A DNA stretch of 64,000 bases from Aphanomyces cochlioides (GCA_019828595.1 JAHQRK010000020.1:186001-250000); one strand, 5' to 3'. Positions 22,085 through 35,048 are shown, counted from the stretch's first letter. Made by a program: numbers and translations. Notes: generated from the letters alone by a model not told the origin.

Positions 22085-24478
22085 TCACCGACGTTTCGGC
22101 TTTGAAGTGTGCGATAGCTTACGGGACAACACCCTGCATCCGGCAAAATTGCGGCAAATAGCACAGCAATCATCGACTGATGGGGCTGCAACTGGTGCGA
22201 GATCATTCCCGATGAAATCCACACCGACTTGGACTGACGAGCATTTGTATACTCTAGCAGATACAACGCCTGGACGGCTTGTCGTCGCACTTCGAGCGGA
22301 TTTTAAGTAGCAAACTCCGGACGACCAACTGAAGGCATTGCACCGCGCGTTGGTTTCGCAAGCCGAGCAGCAGTCGCTCGGTGAAGCCCCAACGATTGGG
22401 GTAATGTCTTGGCCGATGTAGTCCGTGTTGGACTCAAACACACTGCAAGAACTAGTGGACTCGACAGTTCCAGCGCGACGTCCTGGCTTGGTGGAAGCTC
22501 CAACGGCAGCGCTTTTCAAGTAGCACACGCCTTGATACCAAACAAAAGCTCGACATTGCGAATTGGCCTTGCAATCTCTTCAGCACTCCTCCGCAGTTGG
22601 CCGTGATACTGCACCAATATCGTTGTCCGCAAAGTCAGTATTTTCCTGAATGATGCTACAGCCACTAGCACTTGGGATGGGACTTGGTGTCGCGGAGGTT
22701 GTCAAGACTCCAGCTCGCCGCCCATAGGACTTTATGGCAGACACAGCCGAGCTCTTCAAGTAGCACACACCAAGGTGACAAACGAATGCTCTGCATTGGA
22801 TATTGGCCTTGCAGTCTTCGCAGCACAAGTCAGCAGTAGAACGAGAAGTGGAACCAATGTCATCGCCCATAAAATCGGTGTTTTCCAGTATTGAACCGCA
22901 CAAATTGGCAGTCATGGATGGTGACGTTAATGGAGCACTCGACAGCGGTCTTGGCGTTGCTTGGGCTGTCGTTCGCCTGAGCGTTGGGTTTGGTGCCGCA
23001 CTTGTTGTCCGCTGTCGTGAAGGCTGGCTAGTTGTAGGCGCAGTCGTTGGGGACGATATAGGTTTTTGTGTGGGTTGAGGGGTTGGCGACAGACTAGTCC
23101 TTGAGGGGATTGGGAATGGCGTTGGTTGAGGGGTCGAGGGAGTTGTGGTCCGTAGCGAAGTAGGCGACGGCGTTGGCTGACGAGTAGTTGGAGATGTTGT
23201 GGTCCTTGAGGGTGTAGGCGACGGTGTAGGCAGCAGCGTTGAGAGCTTTGTCGTTTGCGGAGTTAGCGGTGACGGTGTAGCCCGTGGAGTTGGCGATACT
23301 GTAGTCCGAGGGGGAGTTGGTGATGGTGTCGATCGAGGAGTGAGGGATGGAGAAGCCTTTGGAGTTGTCAGTGGTGTGGCTTGGGGGGTTGAATTCGTCC
23401 GATTCCTCGTTGGTGAAGTAGGAAGAGGTGTCGGTGGTGATTGAGAGGTTGGAGGCGCGGGCGTGGACATTTGAACTAGAGTCGACTTGTTGCGTCGGTC
23501 ATGGGTGAGGATCCCAAAGTGATATTCAAGATCGGCCCATAAGTTTTCATCTGGCCGCGAGTCAAACATGCTGAACCACATATCATTTTGCCGTCCTTTG
23601 GTCGCCATCCATCGTCGGAAGGTCTCGTAGAACGCTATCGAATTGTTAAGACTTGGCATGTTGTTGGCGGCAAACCAAGCTGGCGCACCACTGGTCGGCC
23701 ATCCAGTTTCAGCGATGAGGAGCTTCGACTCGTTGTACAACTTGGTCAAGGCAGCCCAGACACCATCAAGAATCGCTGCTGGTTGCCTTGGATTGAATGC
23801 TGGATCAAAGAACGGATAGACGTTGACTCCAATCACGTCGGCGTGCTTTCCAAGCTCGAGCATGGATGGATTGAGCCACTCGGCGATGCGCTGCACCGTT
23901 CCCACAGGGACGTAGCGTCCTGTGACGTTGAATATCCGAGCGCGAGTCGTGTTGATTTGAGCTGCAATGGTCTGAGCAGAGTAGGGACCATTTGGAATAG
24001 CGTTCTCGTTGCCGAGCAGGATATCTTTGACCGTGTCAGGATAGTTGATAGCTGCATTCACTGCCGAATTCAACTGTCCTTGATACCTACAGCATCTTCA
24101 GCATGAGATTCTGTGGAACTCAGAGGTCAGACCAGGACTCATCAGTCATGTAGACGCCCAAGTAGAGCTCCATCTTGTACTTGGATGCAATCGGCGCAAT
24201 ATCAAAGCCGTAGTAATTGGAGTAATACGTGCGCACTTTGGTGTAGTTGAGCTGGGCCATGATGGCAAAATCCGCGTCCATAGCGGCTGGAAGGTTGGCT
24301 AGCGATTCGAAGCCGAACAAGGGGTACTCTGCCAAGTGGAACGGGAATTGCCTACGCCTAACCGATGGCATGATCGCTTCTTATGGCAAATATCAATAGC
24401 GGCAGTACCTGGAATAGGGAGCGTGGTGACCGACGCGGCGGTCGACAATACAAGAGCTAGACTACTGGCAAGTAGCAT
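22085..24478 (-). pseudogene. GH17 beta-1,3-glucanase with Pro/Thr linker and PAN/Apple-like repeats
   Basis: The N-terminal signal-like segment (MLLASSLALVLSTAAS, from 24478) is one frame off from the catalytic part. The GH17 core runs 24371-24107 and, after an intron (donor GTCTGA, acceptor GCTGTAG, about 24061-24133, best 47 bases) that joins ESW to YQGQL, from there to about 23490. It has the acid/base Glu in LLGNENAIP and the nucleophile in LIAETGWPTS. Next come about 170 residues of Thr/Pro/Ser linker and four Cys repeats of the form C-x(4)-NTDF-x-(x)-DI ... CC-x2-C ... CRAF ... VCYLKS. A TGA at 22580-22582 stands exactly where the repeat should have its second Cys; the frame continues afterwards. 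The fourth repeat is cut short. It would be a wall-remodelling glucanase, probably no longer intact. Confidence 0.8.
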
Positions 24479-24845
24479 GCTTTTGTTGAAATGAGGGTCA
24501 AATTCTCGCGAGGAGCTCAGTGATTTCTCGTGACTTGACTCCAAAGTCGCGACGTCTCGTCTTAAAAAGCTTGAGATTATCTCTCGCCATGGATGTGCAA
24601 CGATAGATTCCACGCCTACGAGAACATTCGAGGTGAAGATTGCCATGAGATTTACTTCCAGGAATGAGATGCCTTGCGCTCCAATCTCGGGAATTCTGTC
24701 TCCCAAACCCAAGTCGACACCGGCCATATCATCACAAAAGCATGCAGGGCTCCATAAGAAATCGCGCTACTTGCAGAAGCTCTAAATGGATGGTGAAAAG
24801 TCGTAACATCACATGCAAGTTCATTGACAAGTTTACGTCTAAGCT

Positions 24846-25191
24846 TATGACGGTTGAGCCTCGATCGTTGCTTGTCAAACTCATGGATCATCCCTCACTG
24901 GTGATCCCTTTCAAACCACTAAGATTCTAGTTCGATTCGACCGAAGCGTCCTCGAACTCAAGTTCCTTCCATATTAGATGTTTAGATTCTTAGATAGCTA
25001 TGTACCTCACTTCTCATTCTACTCGACTACTCCTAACTCGGTTAATCTACACTACCCTTGTTAGTCTCCTTCCCCTTCCGATCCTGGTGCAGAGTCCTTG
25101 GCTAAAGTCGAGGATATTCGGTTCCTGTGAAGTCCAAACGTCTGGACCTTCGATTCTTTTTGTGCGTCATCACTATCCCCGCGACCGTCAC
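24846..25191 (+). repeat. 5' LTR of the gypsy element
   Basis: Begins TATGACGGT and ends ACCGTCAC(A), a short inverted end pair. It matches the 3' LTR nearly throughout. A candidate primer-binding site would start at the TGG at 25197-25199, but I cannot name the tRNA. Confidence 0.9.
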
Positions 25192-25244
25192 AAAAGTGGT
25201 GGAGAAGCAGGGTATTCTCCAATTTTATTCAAGACTCTATCTCT

Positions 25245-26900
25245 GTGGATCCTCGAAGACCTACCGACTCGCCCATCCACGAGTCGTCTCAACATCCAAG
25301 TCCCGCGTCACCTCCTCAGCTCATGTCTGAGTCTGCTTCGGCTCTGATTCCACGTCCTTCCTCTCCAACCTCAAGGAAGCGCGACTTACAATATCGGATT
25401 CAACATCACGCTAACTCACCCGAGCAACGTGATGATGAGAAGCGAGTCCGACCTGAACCTTACCTGGCGTTAACAGCCCCTGAGTCTGACATCAGCGATG
25501 ACTCAATGGATCCTCGCAGTTCCTCTGAAGACCTGACCTTGTCCGAAGAGACTGCACTCGCGATCGCCTGCTCTGTACCCTTGCCCGAGGGGGATGATGA
25601 CTTGTATTTGTCTGACTCAAGCATTCTCCCTCTTGCCTTGACTGATAGGGGAGCGATCCATGCTGAGTCCACTCAAGAAATCGTCCGATATGAAGCAAGC
25701 AACTCCACTTCTGTCGCGACTCAGTCGGCGATCGTTGAGCGCACTGTTGTTACTCGCTCCATGACTGCCAATCCACACCGAGCAATTGCTGGACCGAATC
25801 CACTCGAACTCCATATTCCTCGCACTCTAGTCAAGGAAAGAAGTGTCGTGACTCAGACTCAACACGTGCGACCTACCTCGAATCTGCGTCTGGAACAAGG
25901 TCATTCGACTCCATTGCTGACTAACGCTCAAGTCCTCCATGACACCGTTGAAATTGTCCCGACCCAACCTTCTCTTGGGATTCCCGACAAAGTGAACTCT
26001 TACGATCCCGTCCTCCTAACTCATGATCTGTCCACGAACGCTCGACGGCTCTTACCTTCGTCTGCGCCGAGCCAAATGAACGATCCACCAGCGAACCATG
26101 AACTCGTGCCTTCGGACGTTGAAATGGAAAATGAGACTCCCGAAACTGCCCTTACGTTGGTTTCCAATTTCTCTGTCCAACTGCAGTCGTTACAAACGCA
26201 AGTCGACTCCTCGTCCGTTAAGTTCAACTCCCTTAACGATCGTTGGAATCTTGCACTACAGACGTCGCAGTCGCAACACGAAATGGCGGTGACTTCCTTG
26301 AATTCTCTATCGATCTCCTTGCATGGACTCTCCGATCGCATCAACAAAGTCCAGCTCGAAATGAACTCTACTTATGGAGAACTCAAGTCTGCACTAACCG
26401 ATCTTCAACATTCTAATCGATCTCCGACGCACGAAACCGACTTTGTCCGTTTGGAAACTGTCTTGGCTGGTCAACAAACGACCATTTCGAATTTGCATCA
26501 GTCCCTGCAACAGCACTTGGCTGAACAACAGTGCATTAGCAAGAACCTCGAGACTCTGGCCAACGACCGCGCCTCCGACTTTCATCGCATCTTACACGAA
26601 CTACAGGTTTTGAGTCGCTCCCACGAAGAAACTCAAGCGGCGACTCAACAAAAACTTGACCGCAGCGTACTCAACCAAGTCGAACTCATCGAATCCAATC
26701 GCCGACTCAACGCACAAGTCGACGCTTTGACTCAGGACAACTCGTCTCTACTCCACCGCGTCCAAACTCTCGAAGTCGCCTGTCAACGACTCACTCGCGA
26801 AATCCACGCTGTTTCAAAATCTGAGTCTGATACCCCAGTGTCTGCCAACGGGTTGACTCACCAAAATCGATACCTGATTCTACCCATCGACTGCTCCTAG
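25245..26900 (+). CDS. gypsy first ORF, coiled-coil protein
   Basis: This is a 551-residue frame that starts soon after the 5' LTR. It begins with Ser/Pro-rich text and from about residue 300 to the end is rich in heptad-like Leu/Gln/Ser patterns (VSNFSVQLQSLQTQ, LETVLAGQQTTISNLHQSLQ, QVDALTQDNSSLLHRVQTLE), which suggests a long coiled coil. It has no zinc knuckle and no protease. It may be an N-terminal Gag part or a separate structural or chaperone ORF. It is intact, followed after 23 bases by the Gag-like frame. Confidence 0.65.
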   Translation: MDPRRPTDSPIHESSQHPSPASPPQLMSESASALIPRPSSPTSRKRDLQYRIQHHANSPEQRDDEKRVRPEPYLALTAPESDISDDSMDPRSSSEDLTLSEETALAIACSVPLPEGDDDLYLSDSSILPLALTDRGAIHAESTQEIVRYEASNSTSVATQSAIVERTVVTRSMTANPHRAIAGPNPLELHIPRTLVKERSVVTQTQHVRPTSNLRLEQGHSTPLLTNAQVLHDTVEIVPTQPSLGIPDKVNSYDPVLLTHDLSTNARRLLPSSAPSQMNDPPANHELVPSDVEMENETPETALTLVSNFSVQLQSLQTQVDSSSVKFNSLNDRWNLALQTSQSQHEMAVTSLNSLSISLHGLSDRINKVQLEMNSTYGELKSALTDLQHSNRSPTHETDFVRLETVLAGQQTTISNLHQSLQQHLAEQQCISKNLETLANDRASDFHRILHELQVLSRSHEETQAATQQKLDRSVLNQVELIESNRRLNAQVDALTQDNSSLLHRVQTLEVACQRLTREIHAVSKSESDTPVSANGLTHQNRYLILPIDCS

Positions 26901-26923
26901 AACTTCAATCGTTCACCAACGCA

Positions 26924-28175
26924 ATGGCAACCGAAATGTCCGACGTCAAGGAATCAATCGCCGACTCAACCTCCAATCAAGCATTCGGACGTGCTGTCAA
27001 GTATACCACGACTCCGACTTCCGACGATCAAGCTCATTGCGAATTCTTCATGAAGCAGCTGATCGATCAAGCTGACCGTTGTCAGCTGGGCGATTCTGAT
27101 CGCAAGATGCTGCTCGGACTCAAACTCTCGTCCGACAAAGTCCACCCTGCCTTGAATCAGTGGTGGATCGCTTTGTCCAAGACCAAAAACGGTGACGTAT
27201 CGAGTGAGATCTATGACAATTTCATGGATCGCTTCTGCAATCGCACCCCTCGTGAGCTCGTAGACCACCTGTTTGAAGACTCAGAACGACTTGAGGGTGA
27301 ATCTGTCAAGGCCTATGCGATCCGACTCCAATCGATCCTTGACGATATCGACGTACCCGACCACCAGGGAGTCGTTATCTTCAAACGCGGGGTCCGACAC
27401 GCGAGAGCTGAGTCCTGTCTGGAAAACACCGACAAGGAGCTCTGTTCTATTGCTAACTGCATGAAGCTCCTTCGGACTCGCCAGATCCGACTTGACGATC
27501 CGCCTGTCTACCGTGAACGAATGCGATCTCGATCGGGATCCGCTTCAACTACGTTGGCCTCGTCTAAATCGAATCTCAGCGATCGATCCGCCCCTTCGAC
27601 CACCGAACAATCTCCTCGACCAAACCGTAGGAACTCGAAAGTCGGCTTCCAGGAGGATCCGACTCTCGCCAAGATCCTCGAAGCAATCCATACGACCCAG
27701 ACGAGTCAACAAGCTTTCGTCGCCCAGATTCAACAACTTACTGAAGCCCTCGCGAAGCCAGCGACTCCGTTCTTCGCTGCCCCAGTCCAGGCTCAAATGA
27801 ATGTCCCCTAATGCATATCATTCGCCATACGCACCCGGATTCCCACAGCAACCTACTCCACACAGTGCCAATCCGATCGCAGTCCCTGCCGCGACTCAGC
27901 AATCCGGACCCTCTCGATCGCGACCTCGCACTGACTTGGCCCCGGTCATGATCACCACTAAGCCTGACGACATGACGACCAGCGGCGTGAAGGTCTGCGG
28001 TCGATGCGATCGACTCGGCCATGGTGCCGAAGACTGCCCTCGAAAGTTCCTCCGTTGCAACTTGTGCCACCAAGTCGGTCACTATGTCGGCGAGCATGTC
28101 CGAACCTGCCCTATCTGCAAGCAAGTCGGCCACTCTGCGTCGCGCTGCCCATCCCGTCCAGTCGACAAGGCTTGA
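26924..28175 (+). pseudogene. gypsy Gag with three CCHC knuckles, one frameshift
   Basis: The first frame (26924-27811, 295 residues) has a retrotransposon Gag-like helical core (PALNQWWIALSK, LVDHLFEDSERLEGESVKAY, FKRGVRHA). The sense then moves to the frame ending at 28175 and continues with three Cys knuckles: CGRCDRLGHGAEDC, CNLCHQVGHYVGEHVRTC (unusual spacing) and CPICKQVGHSASRC. The frames meet in a short C run near 27806, where losing one C restores continuity. This could be a mutation, a sequencing error or a programmed shift. The knuckles bind RNA during packaging and reverse transcription. Confidence 0.75.
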
Positions 28176-28391
28176 GATCGCGGCGCCAGGACGACCCCTG
28201 CGGAAACAGGACGCGTCCTGGTATGCTAGACTCAACACCTTTCCCACGTGTCCAAGACAAATGCATCTGATTCTTCTTATGATGACTCTTCTTGAGGATC
28301 CAATGTCTCTACACACGACTCGCTTCCTACTTCTCGACCCCAGCAACCGGACTCAGTCCGCTCGCCCAAGTCGCGTCGTACACCTGACACT

Positions 28392-31300
28392 GTGAATCCG
28401 ACTGCGCCTGAACCTGTTCCAGTCTTTACAGACGACGAAATCACTGATCTGATGGAGTCCCACCTTGAGTTCCCTGAGGAGGAATACTCGAAAGAAATCG
28501 AAGATCGACTTTACCCAATCACTAAGTCGGACGTTCGCAAACAACTTGAACGCATTCGCAAACGACAAGTCAACACGACCCATGAGGAAATCCTACGCTC
28601 CTTGGACTTATCGGAGACGGACTCACACTTACTACTCGCCCCTGCTGATATCGAGGACGAGACTCTCTGGTTGAAATGGTTTGCGGACACTCTAGAAGAA
28701 TGCGACGAGGCGCGAAGAGCCAGTCGAGACTTCAACAACACTCGCAAACACCCGTTAGCTCGAGTTTCTTGGATTGACGCGAATCCTTATGCAGTCCTTG
28801 ACATGGATGAATCTCCAGACGATGGTGCGCCTATCTTAGTTGAAGACTCATGCACGACGTCCTCTGAAGACGAGAAACTGCCGACCGACGCTGTAACGTA
28901 TCTGCCTGACATTCCGACGTCATGTTCCGGCGTGCGACAATCCACGAATTTCGAATGTTCCGACGAATTCTGGAATGATTTACCGTTGGACTATCCGCAA
29001 TCGACTCCAATTGCCTCAACTCAAGCTCGAACCAAGTCTCGACAACTACGCAGTCTCCATCGCAAATCGGCTAAGATCGATCCAACCTATTGCTCCGACC
29101 TACTTGAAGGAAATCCGCCCTCTGTGCGACTCTTATGCAGACTGACACGATTATGCCACCCACTCTCGATCCAGATCCGATGCGGATCCATTTATCCAAG
29201 CATACGTCAACAACATGAAAGCCACAACACTGATCGACACTGGAGCTACATCTAGCTTTATCAGCGCGACTTTCTGGCACAAATTAGGATGCCCAACTCT
29301 GTCACAACCTCGATCCTTCTTTGTATCAGCCGACAACACTCGACTCGAAATGCTTGGTCGCATCAAACTCACGATCAACTTAGCTGGACGCAAAGTCCTC
29401 TTCCCTTTTTGGGTCACGTCGACTGCCCTTACAGATTGCATTGTTGGCATCGATCTATTACGCCAAATGGGTGCGATTATCAACTTGAATGACAACACAT
29501 TATCGATCGATGGCTGCGACGAGCTGATCTCACTTTCGCCACTGAGCCCTACACAACAGGAGACTCATGCAACTGGACCTGTCACAGTCGCAACAGCGAC
29601 TCAAATCCCTCCACGATCTTTCCAATGGATCACGTGCTCTGCGGGATCAGACTTACCAACTTCGACCACTATACTCGTCGAACCCACCAAGTCGGCTCTA
29701 CTACACGCCGCAGCTGCCTTATATCGCACAAATCCATCACGGACTGTACTCCTTGAAGTCGCTAATCCTTCCGACTCGCCGATCCATCTTCCTGCTCATG
29801 CGATCCTTGGCACATGGATGGCGTTACCTCGTGATCACATGGAATCAACCCTCGACTCACGCGATTCCCGCGCACAACCAGACAACGGTCAATCCTCACA
29901 TACTACAGATGAACCCAGGAGGGTCCTCGCTCAAATCGGGGGCCCCGGCGTTGTCTGCCCTGTGCAATCGGAGACGACTCCGACTAAAGAACTACCTATC
30001 GACTGGACTGACTCAAGTCTCAGCATCGATCAACGCAAACTCTTACGCAAGACTCTCATGAAGTTCTCCGACATATTCGTCGACTCATCCAAAGCCCCCG
30101 GACGGACTCATCTGATCGAATTCAGCATCGACACGGGCAATAACCCTCCGATCCGAAGCGTACCATATCGGACTTCGAAGGCAAAAGGCGACATTATGGA
30201 GGCGGAACTCAATCAATACCTTGATCTAGGACTGATCCGGCCATCGAAGAGTCCCTGGTCAAGTCCAGTGCTTATGATCCGCAAGCCAGATGGATCGATG
30301 CGCTTCTGTATCGACTACCGCAAACTCAACAGCATCACCGTGAAAGACTCTTATCCTATGCCTCGGATCGACGATCTATTAGACGTCCTTGGCAGGGCCA
30401 AACTCTTCTCCAATATGGATATTGCGTCGGGATATTGGAATGTCCCGATGGCTAAAGACAGTATTGAGAAGACGGCTTTCACATGCAAGTACGGACTCTA
30501 CGAATGGCTCGTCATCCCTTCGGACTCTGCAACGCAGTCCCATGTTTCGAGAGACTTATGGAACACATCCTGATCGACTACAAATGGCGAACTTGCCTAG
30601 TCTATCTAGACGATTGCATCGTTTACAGTGAAGACTTTGGATCGCATTTGATCCGACTCAGTCAAGTCCTTACTAAATTCAGAGAAGCTGGATTCAAACT
30701 CAAGATGTCCAAGTGCAAATGGGGTCGATCATCAGTTCCATTCTTAGGACACATTGTCACACCAGCTGGAATTCTCCCGAATCCAGAGAAAATCAAGTCA
30801 GTCCTCCGCGTCAAAGCACTCAAAGATGCCTCGGAAGTCCGCGCATTCTTGGGACTCGCTGGTTATTTCCGTCGATTCGTACGCGACTTCTCTGAGATCG
30901 CTGCACCCTTGACCAACTTACTAACGGCCGAACAATTCATCTGGTCGACTGCATGTGACGAGGCGCTCGAAAGTCTCAAACGGAGTCTGGTCTCTCCACC
31001 GATCCTGGCTCACCCTGATTTCGATCTACCTTTCTCGATCTGGGTTGACGCTAGTCACATAGCAGTCGGTGCAGTCCTCATGCAAAAACAGCAAGGCAAG
31101 AATCGCGTCATCGCCTTTGCCAGTCAATCCTTGACAAAGGCTCAACAAAAATGGATCTCGAAAGAAATGGGGATCTCTGAGATCGAATGTTGGGGAATCG
31201 TATGGGCGACTCGAAAGTTCCGACCTTACATCGATCGCAGACACTTTGACATTTATACCGACCACGAAGCCCTGACTTGGCTCTTCAATACCGGATCGCG

Positions 31301-33327
31301 CTCAGGAAACCACAAACTCGCCCGATGGGCCATGGAGATTCAAGGACTCGATTATACTGTCATCCATCGATCTGGCGAACTCAACGGGGCCGCTGACGGA
31401 TTATCTCGACTCGCAGTCTGCCCTATCCAGACTCGACGCATGAGTCGCCTTAACAGTGCTCCCGTTAACCTACAACCATCACTGACACAAGAAGGATCTA
31501 CGCCTGACCCGACTGACTCTAACACATCAGCCACTCAGTCCACGTGATTCCAGAATCCTCAACAATCACCCAATCCCAGAGTCATCACGACTCCTATGGA
31601 ACTCTTCGACCTACGAGGTCGTCAATCACCTCGACTTTACAATGAACAAGCTAACGACCCATGGATCGTAGCCCTACGAGCCTACCTAGAGGATGGCGCG
31701 ATCCCCCTCGATTCTTACCTACAAAACATGATTGTCCGCAACAGTCAGCAATACCTTATGCAACAAGGCATCGTTTGCCGCTACGTCACTATCAAGACTC
31801 CGTTGAGAAACCCCGAACTTATCATTGTTCCGGTGATCCCGCACTCCTTAGTCGAGGAAGTCCTATATGCAAGTCATGCATCTCCTGTCGCTGGACACCT
31901 CGGACTCATGAAAACTCGCGAGCGGATCCGTCGGACTGCCTACTGGTTGAATTGGCAACTCGATTGCAAGGACTATGTCTCGAAATGTCCCGACTGCAAT
32001 CGTGCCAAGGGCGGTCGACCCTGGAGACAAGGTCCGATGCAAAGGATGCCGATCTATTCACTGCGAGGTACACGAAGGCGGCCCCTTCGGCCTACTGGTA
32101 GTCGACGCATTGGGTCCCTTGCCCACAACGAACCGCGGCAACAAATACATCTTGGACTTTGCTGACTACTTCACACGATGGGTCGAAGCCTTCCCAGTCG
32201 CTGATCTAAAGACCTCGACGTTCTCCAGAGTCCTGATCGACGAAGTCTTGTGCCGATTCGGGATTCCGGACAAACTTCTATCCGTTCGAGGATCTAACTT
32301 CGTCTCTAAACTCGCGACCACGATGTACACAACTCTCGGGATCCACAAACTCGCCAGCGCCTCTTATCACCCTCAAGGCCAGGGTCTAGTCGAACGATTC
32401 AATCACACTATCGTCCAGATGATGAAGATCTATGTCAACGATCACCACACCGACTGGGATACTTACCTCCCCCGGCTACTTTTCGCCTAACGGACTGCAC
32501 ATCACGAGACTCTTGGCGACTCGCCTTACTACTGCCTCTTTGGTCGGGATCCGACTCTACCCCTCGACCTAGCCTTCCTTAACTCTGATCCCGCTTGGAA
32601 GTCCGACGATCTTCCCCAATACAAGCGCCGACTCGCCTCATCATGGAAGGAAATGAGACGACTCGTCGAGAATCAGATGGTCTTGGGACAGAACAAAAGT
32701 GCAGCAGCGAAATCTGATCAGAATCCGGTCTCCTTCGACGATCAGTCCGCAGTCTGGGTCTACAAATACTTCTCAAAGTCGACTAATCCCGACGACAAGC
32801 GGACTCCCAAGCTAGCGACTCACTGTCACGGGCCATATCGAATCGATCACAAAATGGGACCCAACACGTACAAGATCGACATCCCGACTCACCCGGACAA
32901 GATCGTCACAGTCAACGTGGGCCGACTAAAGCCCTTCAAAGGTTACTACTCCAGACCTTTCAACGAGGAAGTCCCTGAGGATGAGTCGCCTCTCGACAAC
33001 TTTACGATCGACTGTCTACCCAGATCTAGCTTCATAGGTCGCGTCGATTACAGCGACGGGGACGTCGCTTACACCTCCGTCGACTCGCCAATCCACAAGA
33101 TCTCTGACAAACGTCGGCTACCTAACACTCGCGAACCCGATTACCTCGTTGAGCATGTCGACGGCTACAAATACTGGATTCAAGCCTCCAAGTTATCAGA
33201 CTACCGATCCTACGTCGACAACTTCGAGAACTCACTACGCATGGACAAGGGACTGCCCCCTCTGAGGCGATCCCCGCGATTTGCCGACTTGGACAAAGAA
33301 ACTCGACCCATGGACATCTATCATTAG
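28392..33327 (+). pseudogene. gypsy Pol (protease, RT, RNase H, integrase), inactivated
   Basis: A linker frame (28392-29255) overlaps a frame with aspartic protease (LIDTGATSSFI, near 29235) and the first part of reverse transcriptase (WSSPVLMIRKPDGSMRFCI, FSNMDIASGYWN). A one-base loss near 30516 moves the sense to the frame starting 30483, with LVYLDDCIVYSEDF (the YLDD box) and RNase H (WVDASHIAVGAVL, IYTDHEALTWLF). An in-frame TGA (31545-31547) precedes the integrase, whose HHCC zinc region (GHLGLM, CPDCNRAKGG) and core (LVVDALGPLP) are again in different frames. The second catalytic Asp of the integrase is Val (LLSVRGSNF, usual form SDRG). A TAA at 32488-32490 interrupts FA*RTAHHE. The C terminus runs to 33327. 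This copy cannot move itself. Confidence 0.92.
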
Positions 33328-33473
33328 AGTCCCCTACATTACCAACTCTGTCTAGCGTCTACTATCTCGCGCTACCCTGAACTCCGAACGTGAACGCCTC
33401 GAACACAAACCAAATCACAAATGAATTGAATCAAATTTATTACGACTTACGACTACAAGTCCGCGCTAAGTCG

Positions 33474-35048
33474 CTAGATCACCTGCGGACCCTCCCCTGG
33501 GCGAAAACCAGTCGCATCGGATCCAGCCAACTCAATGTTTGTTTCGCGATCCAAGACTTGCAGGCGATTTGGGCTGCCGATCCAACGCCCGACGTAATTC
33601 GGCTCTTGAGTTTGCTGCCGTTGCAGAAAGTCCGGCATCGGGTGGATCCCTTCGGGGTAGTTGACGTAAGGAAATGGATCGGTACGATTCTCGTCGACCC
33701 CGGCCATCACATCTTGCACCAAATCGTTGACCCAGGGACTCTTGTGCGTGTCGCGCCCGTGCAACCACATGACAGAGATCCAACTCCAAAACTGCCCTTG
33801 GCGGCGACCCGCGGCGGTATCCATCATAAGCTGCCGAAGCGCGTCTGCTGGCAAAATTTGGGGAAAACTAGGGAAATCAGGCCAACGCTTCTTGCCTTCC
33901 GACTCGAGGTAGTGGATCGCCTCGGCGGAACTCGCCTTCTCGACCAAACGCAGGATCTCCAACGAATGCAGTCCGACTTCGGCCGGCCTATACGGATGCA
34001 CGTTATACAACAAGAAGTAGAAGACTTCGTCCTTCTCAATTACATGTAAGACGTTAGCCAGACGACGGAAGACCCGCTTCGCCCCTTCGAGTCCGCTCTT
34101 GCAAAAGTTCGCAGACTTGTGGACCTATATCATCACATCAGCGATCGTCATGCGTCGAGGACTTACATTCCAACCAGGACTCGTATAGGCCCCAGTCCCC
34201 AACCAGAAGAATCGCTCCCAGATTTGGCGCCCGTAATCGACCCACCATTGACGTAGCGATTGATTCCATTCCCGCTGGGCCGAAGATGTCCCTGGCAAGA
34301 ACGATTGGAAGTTGTCTACCCATTGTTCCCACGGACTCAAACCACGGACTTCAAGGTATTTCAATCGGAACCCCCCATCGAGATTCGGGAAATGCCGAAT
34401 ATCCGCTACACCAGCCTCGTCGATCACGATTTCCGGCTCGCTGGGTCTTGCTCTTTTGGACTTGCGCTCTTCGGACGCATCGTCTTCCGGCTCATCTAAG
34501 ACGAAAAGTCAAAATCCACTCGGTTAACCCTGCTTACCATCCGATCCACCCCCGGACAAATCAAGAATAACACTCTGGCCCTGCACCGCAGACTCTTTCT
34601 GGCGTGCTGACTTCGGCATGTTCAGAGGGGGCAGTCCGCCCGCCTTCTGGACTTGATACATCATTGCGTGGGCCTTCAACATGTCGATCCACACATCGTT
34701 TCCTTTCATTCGATCCGCGACGTAGTCCACCAACTCTGATACCGAGTCAGGACTAGGCATCGCTCGAGCCACAGACTCGGCCTTCAGACTCTCTTGGATC
34801 TGCTTCGGTTCGTCGAGCAGACCGTTGGACTTGACCACCATTTCGGTCAACATTTGACGAACATGTTCCGTCGTGGCGATCGAAGAGCGGACCGCCTTCA
34901 GAGAGTCACGAATGGCGTCCTGAGGGACAGATTTGGCCGACAACGCCTTCTTACACATCGCTCGCCGTTCCTTCTTGCGAAATGAATCGCTTGGGCCAGA
35001 CTCCACTCCAGGACCAGACATGTCCGGACTAGCAAACGATCTACCCAA
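33474..35048 (-). CDS. opposite-strand three-exon gene inside the gypsy element, function unknown
   Basis: Exons 35048-34538, 34495-34167 and 34124-33474 join through two GT-AG introns of 42 bases each (GTAAGC...TTAG and GTAAGT...ATAG). The exon lengths 511, 329 and 651 add to 1491 bases, giving 496 residues and a stop with no frame problem. The product starts MGRSFASPDMSG, has a basic/Ser N terminus, an acidic middle (EPEDDASEERKSKR), and a Trp-rich C-terminal half (WEQWVDNF, WVDYGRQIWERFFWLGTGAY, WSWISVMWLHGRD). I recognise no domain, signal peptide or membrane helix. It lies wholly between Pol and the 3' LTR, so it is a cargo or accessory gene of the element, read against it. Its intact frame contrasts with the broken Pol. 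Confidence 0.75.

Noticed and set aside
22930..23480. Repetitive DNA resembling a satellite or CRISPR-like array
   Set aside because: It is the coding sequence of the Thr/Pro/Ser linker of the GH17-PAN protein; there are no regular spacers.
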